Shown: piece by piece, positions 16,115 through 23,541 of the stretch | Layout: every line of letters begins with the position of its first letter | How positions within the stretch are numbered: the stretch's first letter is position 1 | Origin: Bacteroides sp. 224 | Lineage (GTDB): Bacteria > Bacteroidota > Bacteroidia > Bacteroidales > Bacteroidaceae | Direction of reading: 5' to 3' | Assembly: GCF_010500995.1 (NCBI RefSeq) | Contig: NZ_QVMK01000030.1 | Span: forward strand, 1 to 37,468 | Length of the DNA stretch: 37,468 bases | Notes under the pieces: generated by a model | Seen by the model: the letters and a program-made list of their open reading frames with translations, nothing else | What the model was told of the DNA's origin: nothing | Databases searched by the model: none | Position numbers and translations under genes: made by a program

Positions 16115-16267
16115 ATGAAACGAAAACGACCGACCCGACGGAAAGACGCATATAAAAAAAGTCGGATTTACGAGAAGCAGGAAAAAAAGGTTATGAAACT
16201 CAACTCCCTCACCTCAAGAATCCGCATATATCTAAAAAATCAGAAGTTATGGAAGCAACAAGTTTAA
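16115..16267 (+). CDS. Possible very basic 50-residue protein overlapping ardA
   Basis: An open frame of 50 codons starting MKRKRPTRRKDAYKKSR and ending LWKQQV. About 19 residues are Lys or Arg and only three are acidic, so the product would be extremely basic and likely to bind nucleic acid. It overlaps the ardA start by 19 nt, an arrangement that suggests translational coupling. A shorter version could start at Met27 (16193), which has a purine-rich run upstream; the first ATG lacks a good ribosome-binding site. I do not recognise the family. A compositional accident in a conserved leader is a real alternative. Confidence 0.4.
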   Translation: MKRKRPTRRKDAYKKSRIYEKQEKKVMKLNSLTSRIRIYLKNQKLWKQQV

Positions 16268-16782
16268 GCGAAGCAAGGATTTATGTAGGTACATATGCAA
16301 AGTACAACGATGGCTCAATCGAGGGCAAGTGGTTTGACCTTTCCGACTTTTCGGACAAAGACGAGTTTTACGAAGCTTGTAAGGAGTTACACGCAGACGA
16401 AACAGACCCGGAATATATGTTTCAGGACTGGGAAAATATACCGGAAAATTTAATCGGTGAAAGTTGGTTGTCTGATAACTTTTTCGACATCCGGGATGCA
16501 ATGGACGATTTAAGCGAAGACGAGCAGGAAGCATTTTTAGTGTGGTGTAATCACGGTTCACACGACCTATCGACCGAAGATGCAAACGACCTTATTTCTT
16601 CTTTCAGGGACGATTTTCAGGGCAAATATAACGATGAAGAAGATTATGCCTATGAAGTTGTAGAACAGTGCTACGAACTGCCGGAGTTCGCAAAAACATA
16701 CTTCGATTATGAAAAGTTTGCCCGCGACCTATTTATGGGTGATTACTGGTTTGAAGATAGTTTCGTTTTTCGGGCTTCCTGA
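16249..16782 (+). CDS. ardA: Anti-restriction protein ArdA
   Basis: A 177-residue strongly acidic protein of the ArdA family, which mimics B-form DNA and blocks type I restriction enzymes when a conjugative element enters a new host. The N-terminal segment (ARIYVGTYAKYNDGSIEGKW followed by FDLSDF) and the central DPEYMFQDWENIP motif are characteristic. Asp/Glu residues are spread over the whole chain, as expected for a DNA mimic. Length is in the usual range of 165-180. It lies in a short plus-strand operon with a small membrane protein and a DUF3873 remnant, ending in a terminator at 17208. Position near the leading end of the element fits early expression after transfer. Confidence 0.93.
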   Translation: MEATSLSEARIYVGTYAKYNDGSIEGKWFDLSDFSDKDEFYEACKELHADETDPEYMFQDWENIPENLIGESWLSDNFFDIRDAMDDLSEDEQEAFLVWCNHGSHDLSTEDANDLISSFRDDFQGKYNDEEDYAYEVVEQCYELPEFAKTYFDYEKFARDLFMGDYWFEDSFVFRAS

Positions 16783-16824
16783 TTATTCACTGGGCGGGGA
16801 AACCCGCCCACAAATCAAATTATA

Positions 16825-17034
16825 ATGAAAACAAGCGGTTTATTCAGGTTATTGTTCCGGGTGGGGTTACTGGCTTCAGTAGTTTATTTTCTGTCCACTT
16901 CGGCGGGTATATGGGCAGTATTGATAATAGCGTTTTTCGTTATCCGCTTTATCCTGCGGTTATTCGTATCCGTACTGTATAGCCTTTTGATAGCTGCGGT
17001 TTTCATCGCCTTGTTACTCACTTTATTAATGTAA
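16825..17034 (+). CDS. Small hydrophobic membrane protein
   Basis: A 69-residue protein that is nearly all membrane span: GLLASVVYFLSTSAGIWAVL, then IIAFFVIRFILRLFVSVLYS and LLIAAVFIALLLTLLM. It has two or three spans, with Arg residues between them setting topology. It lies 42 nt after ardA and 4 nt before the DUF3873 start, so it is part of that operon. No family is recognised. It has no antitoxin-like neighbour, but a toxin-like hydrophobic peptide cannot be excluded. Confidence 0.6.
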   Translation: MKTSGLFRLLFRVGLLASVVYFLSTSAGIWAVLIIAFFVIRFILRLFVSVLYSLLIAAVFIALLLTLLM

Positions 17035-17038
17035 ATAT

Positions 17039-17209
17039 ATGGAATCACTAAATAAAAACGGAGTGTCCACGACCCAAGAGCCGGGACAAGAAAAATATGT
17101 AACGTTCATTGCGGGAGCATTCAGGGGAACAGAATATTTTCAGTATGATTATCGCCATACGGATGGGGAACTTTTCTCTATATCAAAAACATGGAAGAGT
17201 GCGAGATAG
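17039..17209 (+). pseudogene. DUF3873-like small protein, C-terminus frameshifted
   Basis: A 56-codon frame whose product (MESLNKNGVSTTQEPGQEKY, then YFQYDYRHTDGELFS) matches the DUF3873 family common in Bacteroides conjugative elements. The family usually continues with a Lys-Thr-Leu-Glu-Glu-Cys-like stretch. Here that stretch (MEECEIAS) is found in the next frame at 17191-17217, while the open frame ends in TWKSAR. A single-base loss near 17190 explains this. Whether the short form still works is unknown, as is the family's function. It is last in the ardA operon and runs into the terminator. Confidence 0.6.
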
Positions 17210-17250
17210 CCAGCTAAAGATAACACTTATCTTTGGCTGGCTGTTTATTT
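17208..17250 (+). terminator. Terminator of the ardA operon
   Basis: AGCCAGCTAAAGATAA (17208-17223) pairs with TTATCTTTGGCTGGCT (17227-17242) with one mismatch and a 3-nt loop, followed by a T-rich tail. It separates this operon from the convergent cargo gene ending at 17271. Confidence 0.8.
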
Positions 17251-17270
17251 TCTTTATTTCAAATTAGTGC

Positions 17271-19121
17271 TTATATATCATATTTAGAGTGCTGTATATA
17301 AATTTTCCTTCCCTTTAAATCACATTTTGAAGAATGTTTTACAGCTTCTTCTGCTTCACTTAATTTGTCAAATTCAACATAAGCAAAGCCTCTTATATAT
17401 TTTGTTTTGTAGTCCCTCGGAATCTTAACTGAAACGACATTACCAAACTGTGAAAAAAAATCAGTTAATTCATTTTCATTAATTTTATATGGAATATTTG
17501 TTACGAAAATTTTTGAATAAGAAGAATCATCCAATAATGGGATTTTTGATTTTTCTGTAATTTCTTCCGTTTTTTCTTCTGTTTTTATTTCTGTTTTTAT
17601 TTCAAAAGGAACAATGATTTCAAATTGTTTGATCGCTTTTTTGCTTGTTTTGGTTTTCTTTGCTAAACTATATGATTCATTTCTTGTTAGTTTTCTTTTC
17701 ATTATCCCTAATTCTGTCAGGGACTCTATTAATTGTCTGTATTTATCTGTGTCTACAATGCCAACTGTTTCCCAAATATCATCAGCGGAAAAAAGTCTTC
17801 CATTAGTTCCTAATCGAATTATTGTTTTTTGTTCTCTTGATAGAGAAAGATGAGAGAAATTATCCAACCATAATTTTTCATCTTTTGTATATACATATTT
17901 TTGGAATAATTGAACAGTGAAAGTTTTGTTGTTCGAGTTAAAGTTAGGAGGTTGTAGATCATTGTTTCTCATTAAATCATATATTCTCCTAATTCCTTCT
18001 CCTAATTCACGCATAAATCCAATTTCTCTTAATCCTTTAGATATATTAGAGTTTCGTGATTGATGAACTCCTTTTTCACTTTGAATATCCTTAAGGTTTA
18101 TTGAGGATAATAACTCTCCTGGACTTTGAATTTCCAATCTGTCTGTGTAAATGTAAACTTCAATTCCACGTCCTTCTATGCTATAATCTCTATGAGCAAT
18201 GGCATTTATCAAGGCTTCCCTACATGCTAATTCGGGATATAGTATTTGGGTTTTAAATATTGCTTCTTTTGAAAATTTAGTTTCTGTTAGATGAGGCCTT
18301 AGGGAATCCCAACTAGATTCAATCAGATTCATTATATTATCAGATATTTCTTCATCATATATAACATTAAAATCTTCTCCGCTTTTTAGAGTGGTATCAG
18401 CAACTTTAATGATTCTTACTTGTAATCTGGGATGCCATTTTGTGGGTTTTTTAGCAAATAATAATAATGCAGCCTTTTTTAATTTTAGTTTATTTCCGTC
18501 AAATTCAGCAACATCTATATGCTGTAAAAATTTCTCTGGACTTATTTTGATAGATAGCTGATTTGTTATTTTGGTTATTAAATCAATATCTAGATCATTA
18601 ATATTCGCATTGTCAACAAATTGTCTATCGTATTCTCTAGATACAATTTCTTCTCTTGAAAATAAAATTTCTTCAACAGAAATTGGTACAGATTCCAAAT
18701 CTCGTCTTTGAATACATCTACCATCGGAAGTTAAATATACATATCTATTTCCTTTAGGTATTGAAAAGTATAGGATTTTTTTGCTCTCATATTCTATAAT
18801 TTTCGATTTATAATTAGGTAAAGGTGTGTCTTTATGAATATTATTTTTAGGCGCATTAAGCAAAATTTCTAATTTTTCTTCCTTGTAATTTAAACCAGAC
18901 ACAATACCGCTATCTTCTACTCCAACAAGCAGTTCTCCTCCATCAGCATTAGCAAAAGCAACAAGGGTTCTTGCTATGTCATCACATACATCTTTTATGT
19001 CTCGATTTGTTTTGTTATCAGGAGTACCTTTTAATCCACTCTTGAATTCTCTATAATGACTTTCACCTAGCTCTAATGCTATTTCTATTCGTTCTTTTAA
19101 TCTTAAAATCTCTAATTCCAT
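17271..19121 (-). CDS. AlbA_2/Schlafen-like, HATPase-like protein with C-terminal RRM
   Basis: A 616-residue cargo protein. Residues about 1-150 are an AlbA_2 (Schlafen-like) domain: ESHYREFKSGLKG, then DDIARTLVAFANADGGELLV and the SDGRCIQRRD strand. Residues about 270-420 resemble the ATP-binding C-terminal domain of this family (CREALINAIAHRDYSIEGRG, LEIQSPGELL, GFMRELGEGIRRIYDLM). A winged-helix-like part (about 430-500) and a Lys/Glu/Thr linker follow. The last 81 residues are a complete RRM with RNP2 IFVTNIP and RNP1 RGFAYVEF. AlbA_2 proteins are regulators or defence nucleases in different families; the added RRM suggests an RNA target. The frame opens earlier (19253), but those codons overlap traQ; ATG 19121 follows its own promoter. 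AT-rich composition differs from the tra genes, suggesting separate acquisition. Confidence 0.85.
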   Translation of the reverse strand: MELEILRLKERIEIALELGESHYREFKSGLKGTPDNKTNRDIKDVCDDIARTLVAFANADGGELLVGVEDSGIVSGLNYKEEKLEILLNAPKNNIHKDTPLPNYKSKIIEYESKKILYFSIPKGNRYVYLTSDGRCIQRRDLESVPISVEEILFSREEIVSREYDRQFVDNANINDLDIDLITKITNQLSIKISPEKFLQHIDVAEFDGNKLKLKKAALLLFAKKPTKWHPRLQVRIIKVADTTLKSGEDFNVIYDEEISDNIMNLIESSWDSLRPHLTETKFSKEAIFKTQILYPELACREALINAIAHRDYSIEGRGIEVYIYTDRLEIQSPGELLSSINLKDIQSEKGVHQSRNSNISKGLREIGFMRELGEGIRRIYDLMRNNDLQPPNFNSNNKTFTVQLFQKYVYTKDEKLWLDNFSHLSLSREQKTIIRLGTNGRLFSADDIWETVGIVDTDKYRQLIESLTELGIMKRKLTRNESYSLAKKTKTSKKAIKQFEIIVPFEIKTEIKTEEKTEEITEKSKIPLLDDSSYSKIFVTNIPYKINENELTDFFSQFGNVVSVKIPRDYKTKYIRGFAYVEFDKLSEAEEAVKHSSKCDLKGRKIYIQHSKYDI

Positions 19122-19144
19122 AATAAAATCCGATCGTATTTTCG

Positions 19145-19175
19145 CAAAAATACCCATAAAAAAACACCTGACAAA
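19145..19175 (-). promoter_or_regulatory. Promoter of the AlbA_2-RRM gene, inside the tra terminator
   Basis: On the minus strand TTTG (19175-19172), exactly 19 nt, then TATTTTTG (19152-19145): a full consensus match 24 nt before the ATG. The -33 box lies in the loop of the terminator at 19160-19195. Confidence 0.7.
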
Positions 19176-19195
19176 ATTTCTTTCCAGGTGTTTTT
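19160..19195 (-). terminator. Terminator of the tra operon
   Basis: A perfect 11-bp stem (AAAAACACCTG / CAGGTGTTTTT) with a 14-nt loop, 20 nt after the traQ stop, followed by further T on the minus strand. Confidence 0.8.
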
Positions 19196-19215
19196 CAAGA
19201 GGTTGCCTAAATCGC

Positions 19216-19653
19216 TTATTTTTTCTGCTCTTCTTTCTCATTATTAAAAGCAAACGTTAGCTGTACCACCTGTCCGAAGCTGTCTTCAATATATACGTCG
19301 ATTTGTTGCTGGTCGGTGGAAGCGGAAGTATAGTATAGGCGGAAAGTTTCGCCCGGAAGTAGGTACAAATCATTCGGAAGAAACATTGTTCCGTCCGCCA
19401 TCCGCAGCGTACCTTTGCCATCCGGCTGAAAGTACCTGATGAAATACTTCGTATCTTCATAATAGCCTTCCCGCTGAAGTTGAAAACGTATCTCTGCCGT
19501 TTCGCCCATCTTAATCCGTTTTTGTACGGGCATCGTTGTTACCGTGAACGGGTAAACTTGCTGAATATCCAGCTTATCATCACAAGAAAACACCAGCAGC
19601 ATTGCTCCCAGCAAGTACACCCCCATTAATATGTTTCTGATTATCTTTTTCAT
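19216..19653 (-). CDS. traQ: Conjugal transfer protein TraQ (DUF3872)
   Basis: A 145-residue lipoprotein with signal and lipobox LLVFSC (Cys at about 24). The mature part (VYPFTVTTMPVQKRIKMGET, REGYYEDTKYFIRYFQPDG) matches the TraQ/DUF3872 family at the end of Bacteroides transfer operons. It is beta-rich, probably periplasmic or outer-membrane attached, and its precise role in the mating channel is not established. It is the last gene of the operon, 6 nt after traO, and is followed by the terminator. In many related operons traP, a DNA primase, lies between traO and traQ; it is absent here. Confidence 0.85.
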   Translation of the reverse strand: MKKIIRNILMGVYLLGAMLLVFSCDDKLDIQQVYPFTVTTMPVQKRIKMGETAEIRFQLQREGYYEDTKYFIRYFQPDGKGTLRMADGTMFLPNDLYLLPGETFRLYYTSASTDQQQIDVYIEDSFGQVVQLTFAFNNEKEEQKK

Positions 19654-19659
19654 ATCGCA

Positions 19660-20241
19660 CTAATTTATTATGAATTTAAAACCGACCCCGAACTGTGTAT
19701 GGAACTTTCCGATGGAAGAACCGAACAGCGCACGTTCACGGGCATTGATAAGGAAAACCACCCTGTCCGTAAGATAAGTTTCCAGTTCCAGCGTAGCAGC
19801 ACCACCATACACAAAGGCATCTTTGTTTGTGAGTCTAGAACCATCGTATAGTTCCTTATCTCCCCAGTTACTTGTTTCATACCCGGCAAGAGCCGACAAG
19901 CCGAAGGACAAAAAGAATGTTTTCCGGCGGTCGGAAAGAATTTTGATATAATACCCGCCTTCGCCTGTAAACTGGCTTACCGGAACGGTTACATCCTTAT
20001 ATTCATACTCCTTATTGAAGTATTCCGCACCGACCACCCAACGGTTTCCGTTTTTGGTATAAGTGGAAAGCGCAGCACCGAAATAATATGCTGATTCCGG
20101 TTTACCGGGCTTCTTAAAGCCATCCGCCATTCCGCCCGTAAGCTGGATTCCCTTTTGTCCGGGCAGGTAACGTTGTGCGTGTGCCAGGTTAAAAGTCTGG
20201 CACAAACACAACACTGCTATAACACAGATTAACTTCTTCAT
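19660..20241 (-). CDS. traO: Conjugal transfer protein TraO
   Basis: A 193-residue exported protein with signal peptide (MKKLICVIAVLCLCQTFNLA, cut after HAQ). The mature part has beta-strand periodicity (YYFGAALSTYTKNGNRWVVG, GYYIKILSDRRKTFFLSFGL) and ends in aromatic VGFKFIIN, as expected for an outer-membrane barrel. TraO of CTnDOT-type systems is thought to be part of the outer-membrane side of the channel. It starts one base after the end of traN, so the two are tightly coupled. Confidence 0.87.
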   Translation of the reverse strand: MKKLICVIAVLCLCQTFNLAHAQRYLPGQKGIQLTGGMADGFKKPGKPESAYYFGAALSTYTKNGNRWVVGAEYFNKEYEYKDVTVPVSQFTGEGGYYIKILSDRRKTFFLSFGLSALAGYETSNWGDKELYDGSRLTNKDAFVYGGAATLELETYLTDRVVFLINARERALFGSSIGKFHTQFGVGFKFIIN

Positions 20242-20242
20242 C

Positions 20243-21151
20243 TTACTTGATTTTTAGTTCGTTAATCACTCTGGCGTTCACAATATCCGAACTTTCGATA
20301 CGAATATTTTGGTGACGGCCACCGTTCTTTTCGACCAGCTCTACCACCAGTATCTTATCATCCGGGATCGTGAACTTTGGTAAGGTATAGACTGTGCGGA
20401 TAGTGGACTTTCCACCTATGGTAATCACTTCGTTAAAACTGCGGACAGGATAAAGCACCGATTCCTGAATGGCAGTACGCTTTGCCACCTTCTTATCGAC
20501 AACCTTAAATTTGATAAAGTCCGTGTCAAACGGAACATTGGAAGAGTTCTTCGCCTGTGTATGGAAATAGAACATCCCATTATGTACATAGATTCCCTTG
20601 ATTAAGAACTGTATTCCGAAACGCTTGCATCCCAAGTGGCGTATTTCTCTATCGTTATTTCTATAGATAGACTGCATTATCAGCTTCACCAGCAACGGCG
20701 ATTCATTACCCAGTTCACGGAAGTAAATGTTCATCCGGGTATGGGAGTAATCGATTATGCTTTCATTCTCAAGGAAATCTTTCATTTCGATGTTTAGCAT
20801 TTCCGGTTCATTGGCATATTTGGCGTTGAAGGAATAAAAACTGCCATCCTCACAGATAACCGAAAAGTTGGTTTCTCCCGGAAAACCTTCGGTAGCAGCT
20901 TTTACACGGATAACATTTTCCGCCCCATCTGCTTTTCCTGCGATAAGGTGGGTAGAACCCAAATCCACGTATTTGACAGTGGAAGGGAAAATAATGTGTA
21001 CTGTTTTTGCAAACGTTACCTGAACACCGTAAGGCGTAACCATTTGCCCGTAAGGAAATTTTTGGGTGATACCCTGAAACAAATCGTTGCTTTGCGCTTT
21101 GACTGTTACCGCACCGATAACCAGTGCAAACATGATAATTAACTTTTTCAT
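20243..21151 (-). CDS. traN: Conjugal transfer protein TraN (VirB9-like)
   Basis: A 302-residue protein with signal peptide (MKKLIIMFALVIGAVTVKAQ). The beta-rich part (VTFAKTVHIIFPSTVKYVDL, GKADGAENVIRVKAA, NFSVICEDGSFYSF) matches TraN (DUF4138), the family taken as the VirB9-like core subunit of Bacteroides type IV secretion. It would pair with TraM (VirB10-like) and TraO at the outer membrane. Its leader (21171-21228) carries a sequence also present in front of traD-traE. Confidence 0.9.
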   Translation of the reverse strand: MKKLIIMFALVIGAVTVKAQSNDLFQGITQKFPYGQMVTPYGVQVTFAKTVHIIFPSTVKYVDLGSTHLIAGKADGAENVIRVKAATEGFPGETNFSVICEDGSFYSFNAKYANEPEMLNIEMKDFLENESIIDYSHTRMNIYFRELGNESPLLVKLIMQSIYRNNDREIRHLGCKRFGIQFLIKGIYVHNGMFYFHTQAKNSSNVPFDTDFIKFKVVDKKVAKRTAIQESVLYPVRSFNEVITIGGKSTIRTVYTLPKFTIPDDKILVVELVEKNGGRHQNIRIESSDIVNARVINELKIK

Positions 21152-21170
21152 TACAAATTGATTTTTAGTT

Positions 21171-21228
21171 GCCGTTAGCAGGTGGATAGCCCGCTTCCCG
21201 GCGGATTAATAATTGAGAAATTTTTTGA
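21171..21228 (-). repeat. Repeated leader element, copy 1 (before traN)
   Basis: The words GGTGGATAG, CCGCTT, CCGGCGG and ATTAATAATTGAGAA occur in the same order as at 29022-29078. GCCG and CGGC arms let it form a hairpin. It lies 20 nt before the traN start (minus strand), within the 151-nt gap between traM and traN. Confidence 0.65.
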
Positions 21229-21302
21229 TAAATCCGGCTGCACTCGGCATAGCTCAAACAAGTTTGGCTCTGCGCTCATTTGCGCGGATTTTGTGGTTGT
21301 TA

Positions 21303-22637
21303 TTACTGTTTTGTGAATAACATTACTTTGTAATCGGCTTTCAGATTTACTTTTACCGTCCTGAACTTCTTTGACAGGTATTGCGACCCGCCTTGCAGAA
21401 CGCCCCTTGTCAAATCCGAAACGATGGCAGCCCCCGCATTTTGATTGACGGTAAAGCTTGAGCCCAGCCCAGCCCCTATATTTGCCATACCTTCGTTCAA
21501 GGCTTGCATTTCCAGCGAGGACGGAACGGATAAACCTTTCTGCCCGTCCGAATCATAGACCACCAATTCAACCGGAATGATATTACCTTCATATTCCAAT
21601 GAAGAGATATTAATATCCATGCGCTCACCCTGAACCCGTGCCGTTCCTGATAACAAGCTATTTTTCGGCATCCTGATATGACCCGCCTGTAACGGCTCTA
21701 ACAGGCGAAGCCGGACATTCTGCCCGTCCATCACCGACTGGTCTTCATGGATACAGGCAAGAATCGTATTCTTTCCCATTAACGACCCGGTTCCGACCGC
21801 CGTATTAAATCCATAATTGCGGGGCTGGCTGTACGCTGCGATAAACTCCGCATCACTCATAGGTACTTGCAGTCCTGAAACGGTTTGTTCCGTTACAGCT
21901 TGCACAGGCAACGCCTGAACCTTTCCCTGTATGGATGCGGTTGGCGTTACCTGCTTTACTGCCTGTTCCTGTCCACCATTCATATATTTGGCAGCCAGTT
22001 CATAGGATTTTTCAAGTAGTGCCAGTTGTTCATCCGCCGTACTTTGGGTATTTTCCCGTTCGTATAGCCGAGATTCCAGTTCTTCAATCTTCCGCGCCAG
22101 TTCTTCTTTTTCCGGGTCTTCTTTGGGTGTTTCATAAAAACTTCCCAACTGTCGATTTATATCCTGATAGGCATAAGCCGAAGATTGGACATAAGAACCA
22201 TTGCGGGAAGAACCACCGTAGTAACTCCGGCTGTTACTTGCTGGCTGTTCTTCCGGCAGGTCGGCTGTCAGGCTCAAGTTATCCGTAACCTTATTTTCTT
22301 CACCCAATGTAAAGCCGAAGTCCTGCAAAGAACGCATCCGGTCTTCCTGTTTCGATTTCATGGATTCCTGTTCGTAAGCCGTCTTTTTATCGCCATATAT
22401 CCCGTCTTCTTTGGGTAGTGGTATATCGGCATTGAAACCGCCGATTTCGTCCGGCTTTACTTCGTCTTTTGAGGATGGGGCAAATATCAGCCACATACAT
22501 CCGGCAAAAGCAAGGAACATCAACGGGAAGATGAAAAGCTTCTTGCGTTTCTGTAATTCCTGCGGGGAAAGCTGTTTTTTCTCTTTCCCTTCTTTGTTGT
22601 TACTTGTTTCCTGATTCAAATTCTGATTCTGTTCCAT
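21303..22637 (-). CDS. traM: Conjugal transfer protein TraM (VirB10-like)
   Basis: A 444-residue inner-membrane-anchored channel protein. A short cytoplasmic N-terminus is followed by one span (LFIFPLMFLAFAGCMWLIF, about 34-52), a long Glu/Gln/Ser-rich periplasmic stalk with a short coiled coil (about 170-215), and a C-terminal beta domain (ILACIHEDQSVMDGQNVRLR, KNSLLSGTARVQGERMDINI). This matches the TraM family, equivalent to VirB10, which bridges inner and outer membranes. Its start overlaps the end of traL by 38 nt. Confidence 0.92.
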   Translation of the reverse strand: MEQNQNLNQETSNNKEGKEKKQLSPQELQKRKKLFIFPLMFLAFAGCMWLIFAPSSKDEVKPDEIGGFNADIPLPKEDGIYGDKKTAYEQESMKSKQEDRMRSLQDFGFTLGEENKVTDNLSLTADLPEEQPASNSRSYYGGSSRNGSYVQSSAYAYQDINRQLGSFYETPKEDPEKEELARKIEELESRLYERENTQSTADEQLALLEKSYELAAKYMNGGQEQAVKQVTPTASIQGKVQALPVQAVTEQTVSGLQVPMSDAEFIAAYSQPRNYGFNTAVGTGSLMGKNTILACIHEDQSVMDGQNVRLRLLEPLQAGHIRMPKNSLLSGTARVQGERMDINISSLEYEGNIIPVELVVYDSDGQKGLSVPSSLEMQALNEGMANIGAGLGSSFTVNQNAGAAIVSDLTRGVLQGGSQYLSKKFRTVKVNLKADYKVMLFTKQ

Positions 22638-22902
22638 ATTTTTGTAATTGATAATGATTTATACTGTCTTTCCGTTCCAGTTCCAAGCGTTCAATGTGCC
22701 TTATCTCCATAAATTCTTTCTCTGCACTCTTCTTTCCTATATTATATATAGAAGAAACTGTCCAGTAAATAGATAGGATACTACCGCCGAGAATAAAGGT
22801 TATGATAATGATTATCCGGGCATCTTTCGACAGGCTTCCGCAAGCATAACGCAGCTTATCGTCTATCCAGTCCCGCAGGTTTGTTAATGATTTCTTTACC
22901 AT
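22600..22902 (-). CDS. traL: Conjugal transfer protein TraL
   Basis: A 100-residue protein with a single span (IIIIITFILGGSILSIYWTV, about 29-48) and a charged C-terminal region, the layout of the TraL (DUF3989) family of Bacteroides elements. Its role is not established. It lies 4 nt after traK and overlaps traM by 38 nt in another frame, indicating coupled translation. Confidence 0.85.
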   Translation of the reverse strand: MVKKSLTNLRDWIDDKLRYACGSLSKDARIIIIITFILGGSILSIYWTVSSIYNIGKKSAEKEFMEIRHIERLELERKDSINHYQLQKYGTESEFESGNK

Positions 22903-22906
22903 AGCC

Positions 22907-23530
22907 TTACCGTTTTAATGCCTGTAAATCTTTATTTTCCGTAATCTCAAAAGCTTCAATGGTAAAGCCATGCGGGTTGTTATCACTCCTTACGGAGTTC
23001 AGCAACCGACATCGGGTAATAAGGCTTCTTTCGGTAACACTGCTTTCCCGGATAATCATTTGCCGGGCATAGGTCGCCACCTGATAAGGATACTGGTCGA
23101 AGTTGCATATTACACTGTCCACTTGTACCGACTGGTTGATGTTTCCGGAAATGATACGGTTATAATACCCCTTTTCGGATAAGTCCTTATAGTAGTTGAA
23201 AGCACTTTTATCCGTCAGGTACAATGAACGCTGTATGTTCGATTCAATGGCGTTCTTATCCGGCGAAAGGGTAAAAAAGAGTTCGTGGAAACGTTTAACG
23301 TGTTCCCTTGCTTCTACCGGGCGATTTTGCGACAAGTCCTGCGAAAGTGCCAGCATAAGGGATTTACCCCCATCGAGGACGTAAATCTTTTCACGCTGCT
23401 TTTCTGCAAAACTGTACGAGTTCCAAAGGGCATAGCCCACAATCCCGGCACACAGGCATACAAATACAATCCCGAACAGGCGTATTTGTTTGAAACTGGT
23501 TTCTATATTTTTTAAACTTTTAAACTCCAT
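22907..23530 (-). CDS. traK: Conjugal transfer protein TraK (VirB8-like)
   Basis: A 207-residue protein: short cytoplasmic start, one span (LFGIVFVCLCAGIVGYALW, about 18-36), then a periplasmic domain (ARQMIIRESSVTERSLITRC). This is the TraK family, regarded as the VirB8-like assembly factor of the inner-membrane complex. It follows traJ in the operon by 11 nt. Confidence 0.9.
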   Translation of the reverse strand: MEFKSLKNIETSFKQIRLFGIVFVCLCAGIVGYALWNSYSFAEKQREKIYVLDGGKSLMLALSQDLSQNRPVEAREHVKRFHELFFTLSPDKNAIESNIQRSLYLTDKSAFNYYKDLSEKGYYNRIISGNINQSVQVDSVICNFDQYPYQVATYARQMIIRESSVTERSLITRCRLLNSVRSDNNPHGFTIEAFEITENKDLQALKR

Positions 23531-23541
23531 ATTTTTACTGT

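Noticed and set aside
15970..16155. 61-codon frame in the gap before ardA
   Set aside because: No ribosome-binding site, an equally long antisense frame and no recognisable protein pattern; most likely a chance frame.
19122..19253. Longer AlbA_2-RRM protein starting at 19253
   Set aside because: The extension overlaps traQ, crosses the terminator and adds a non-homologous basic segment; the promoter lies downstream of it.
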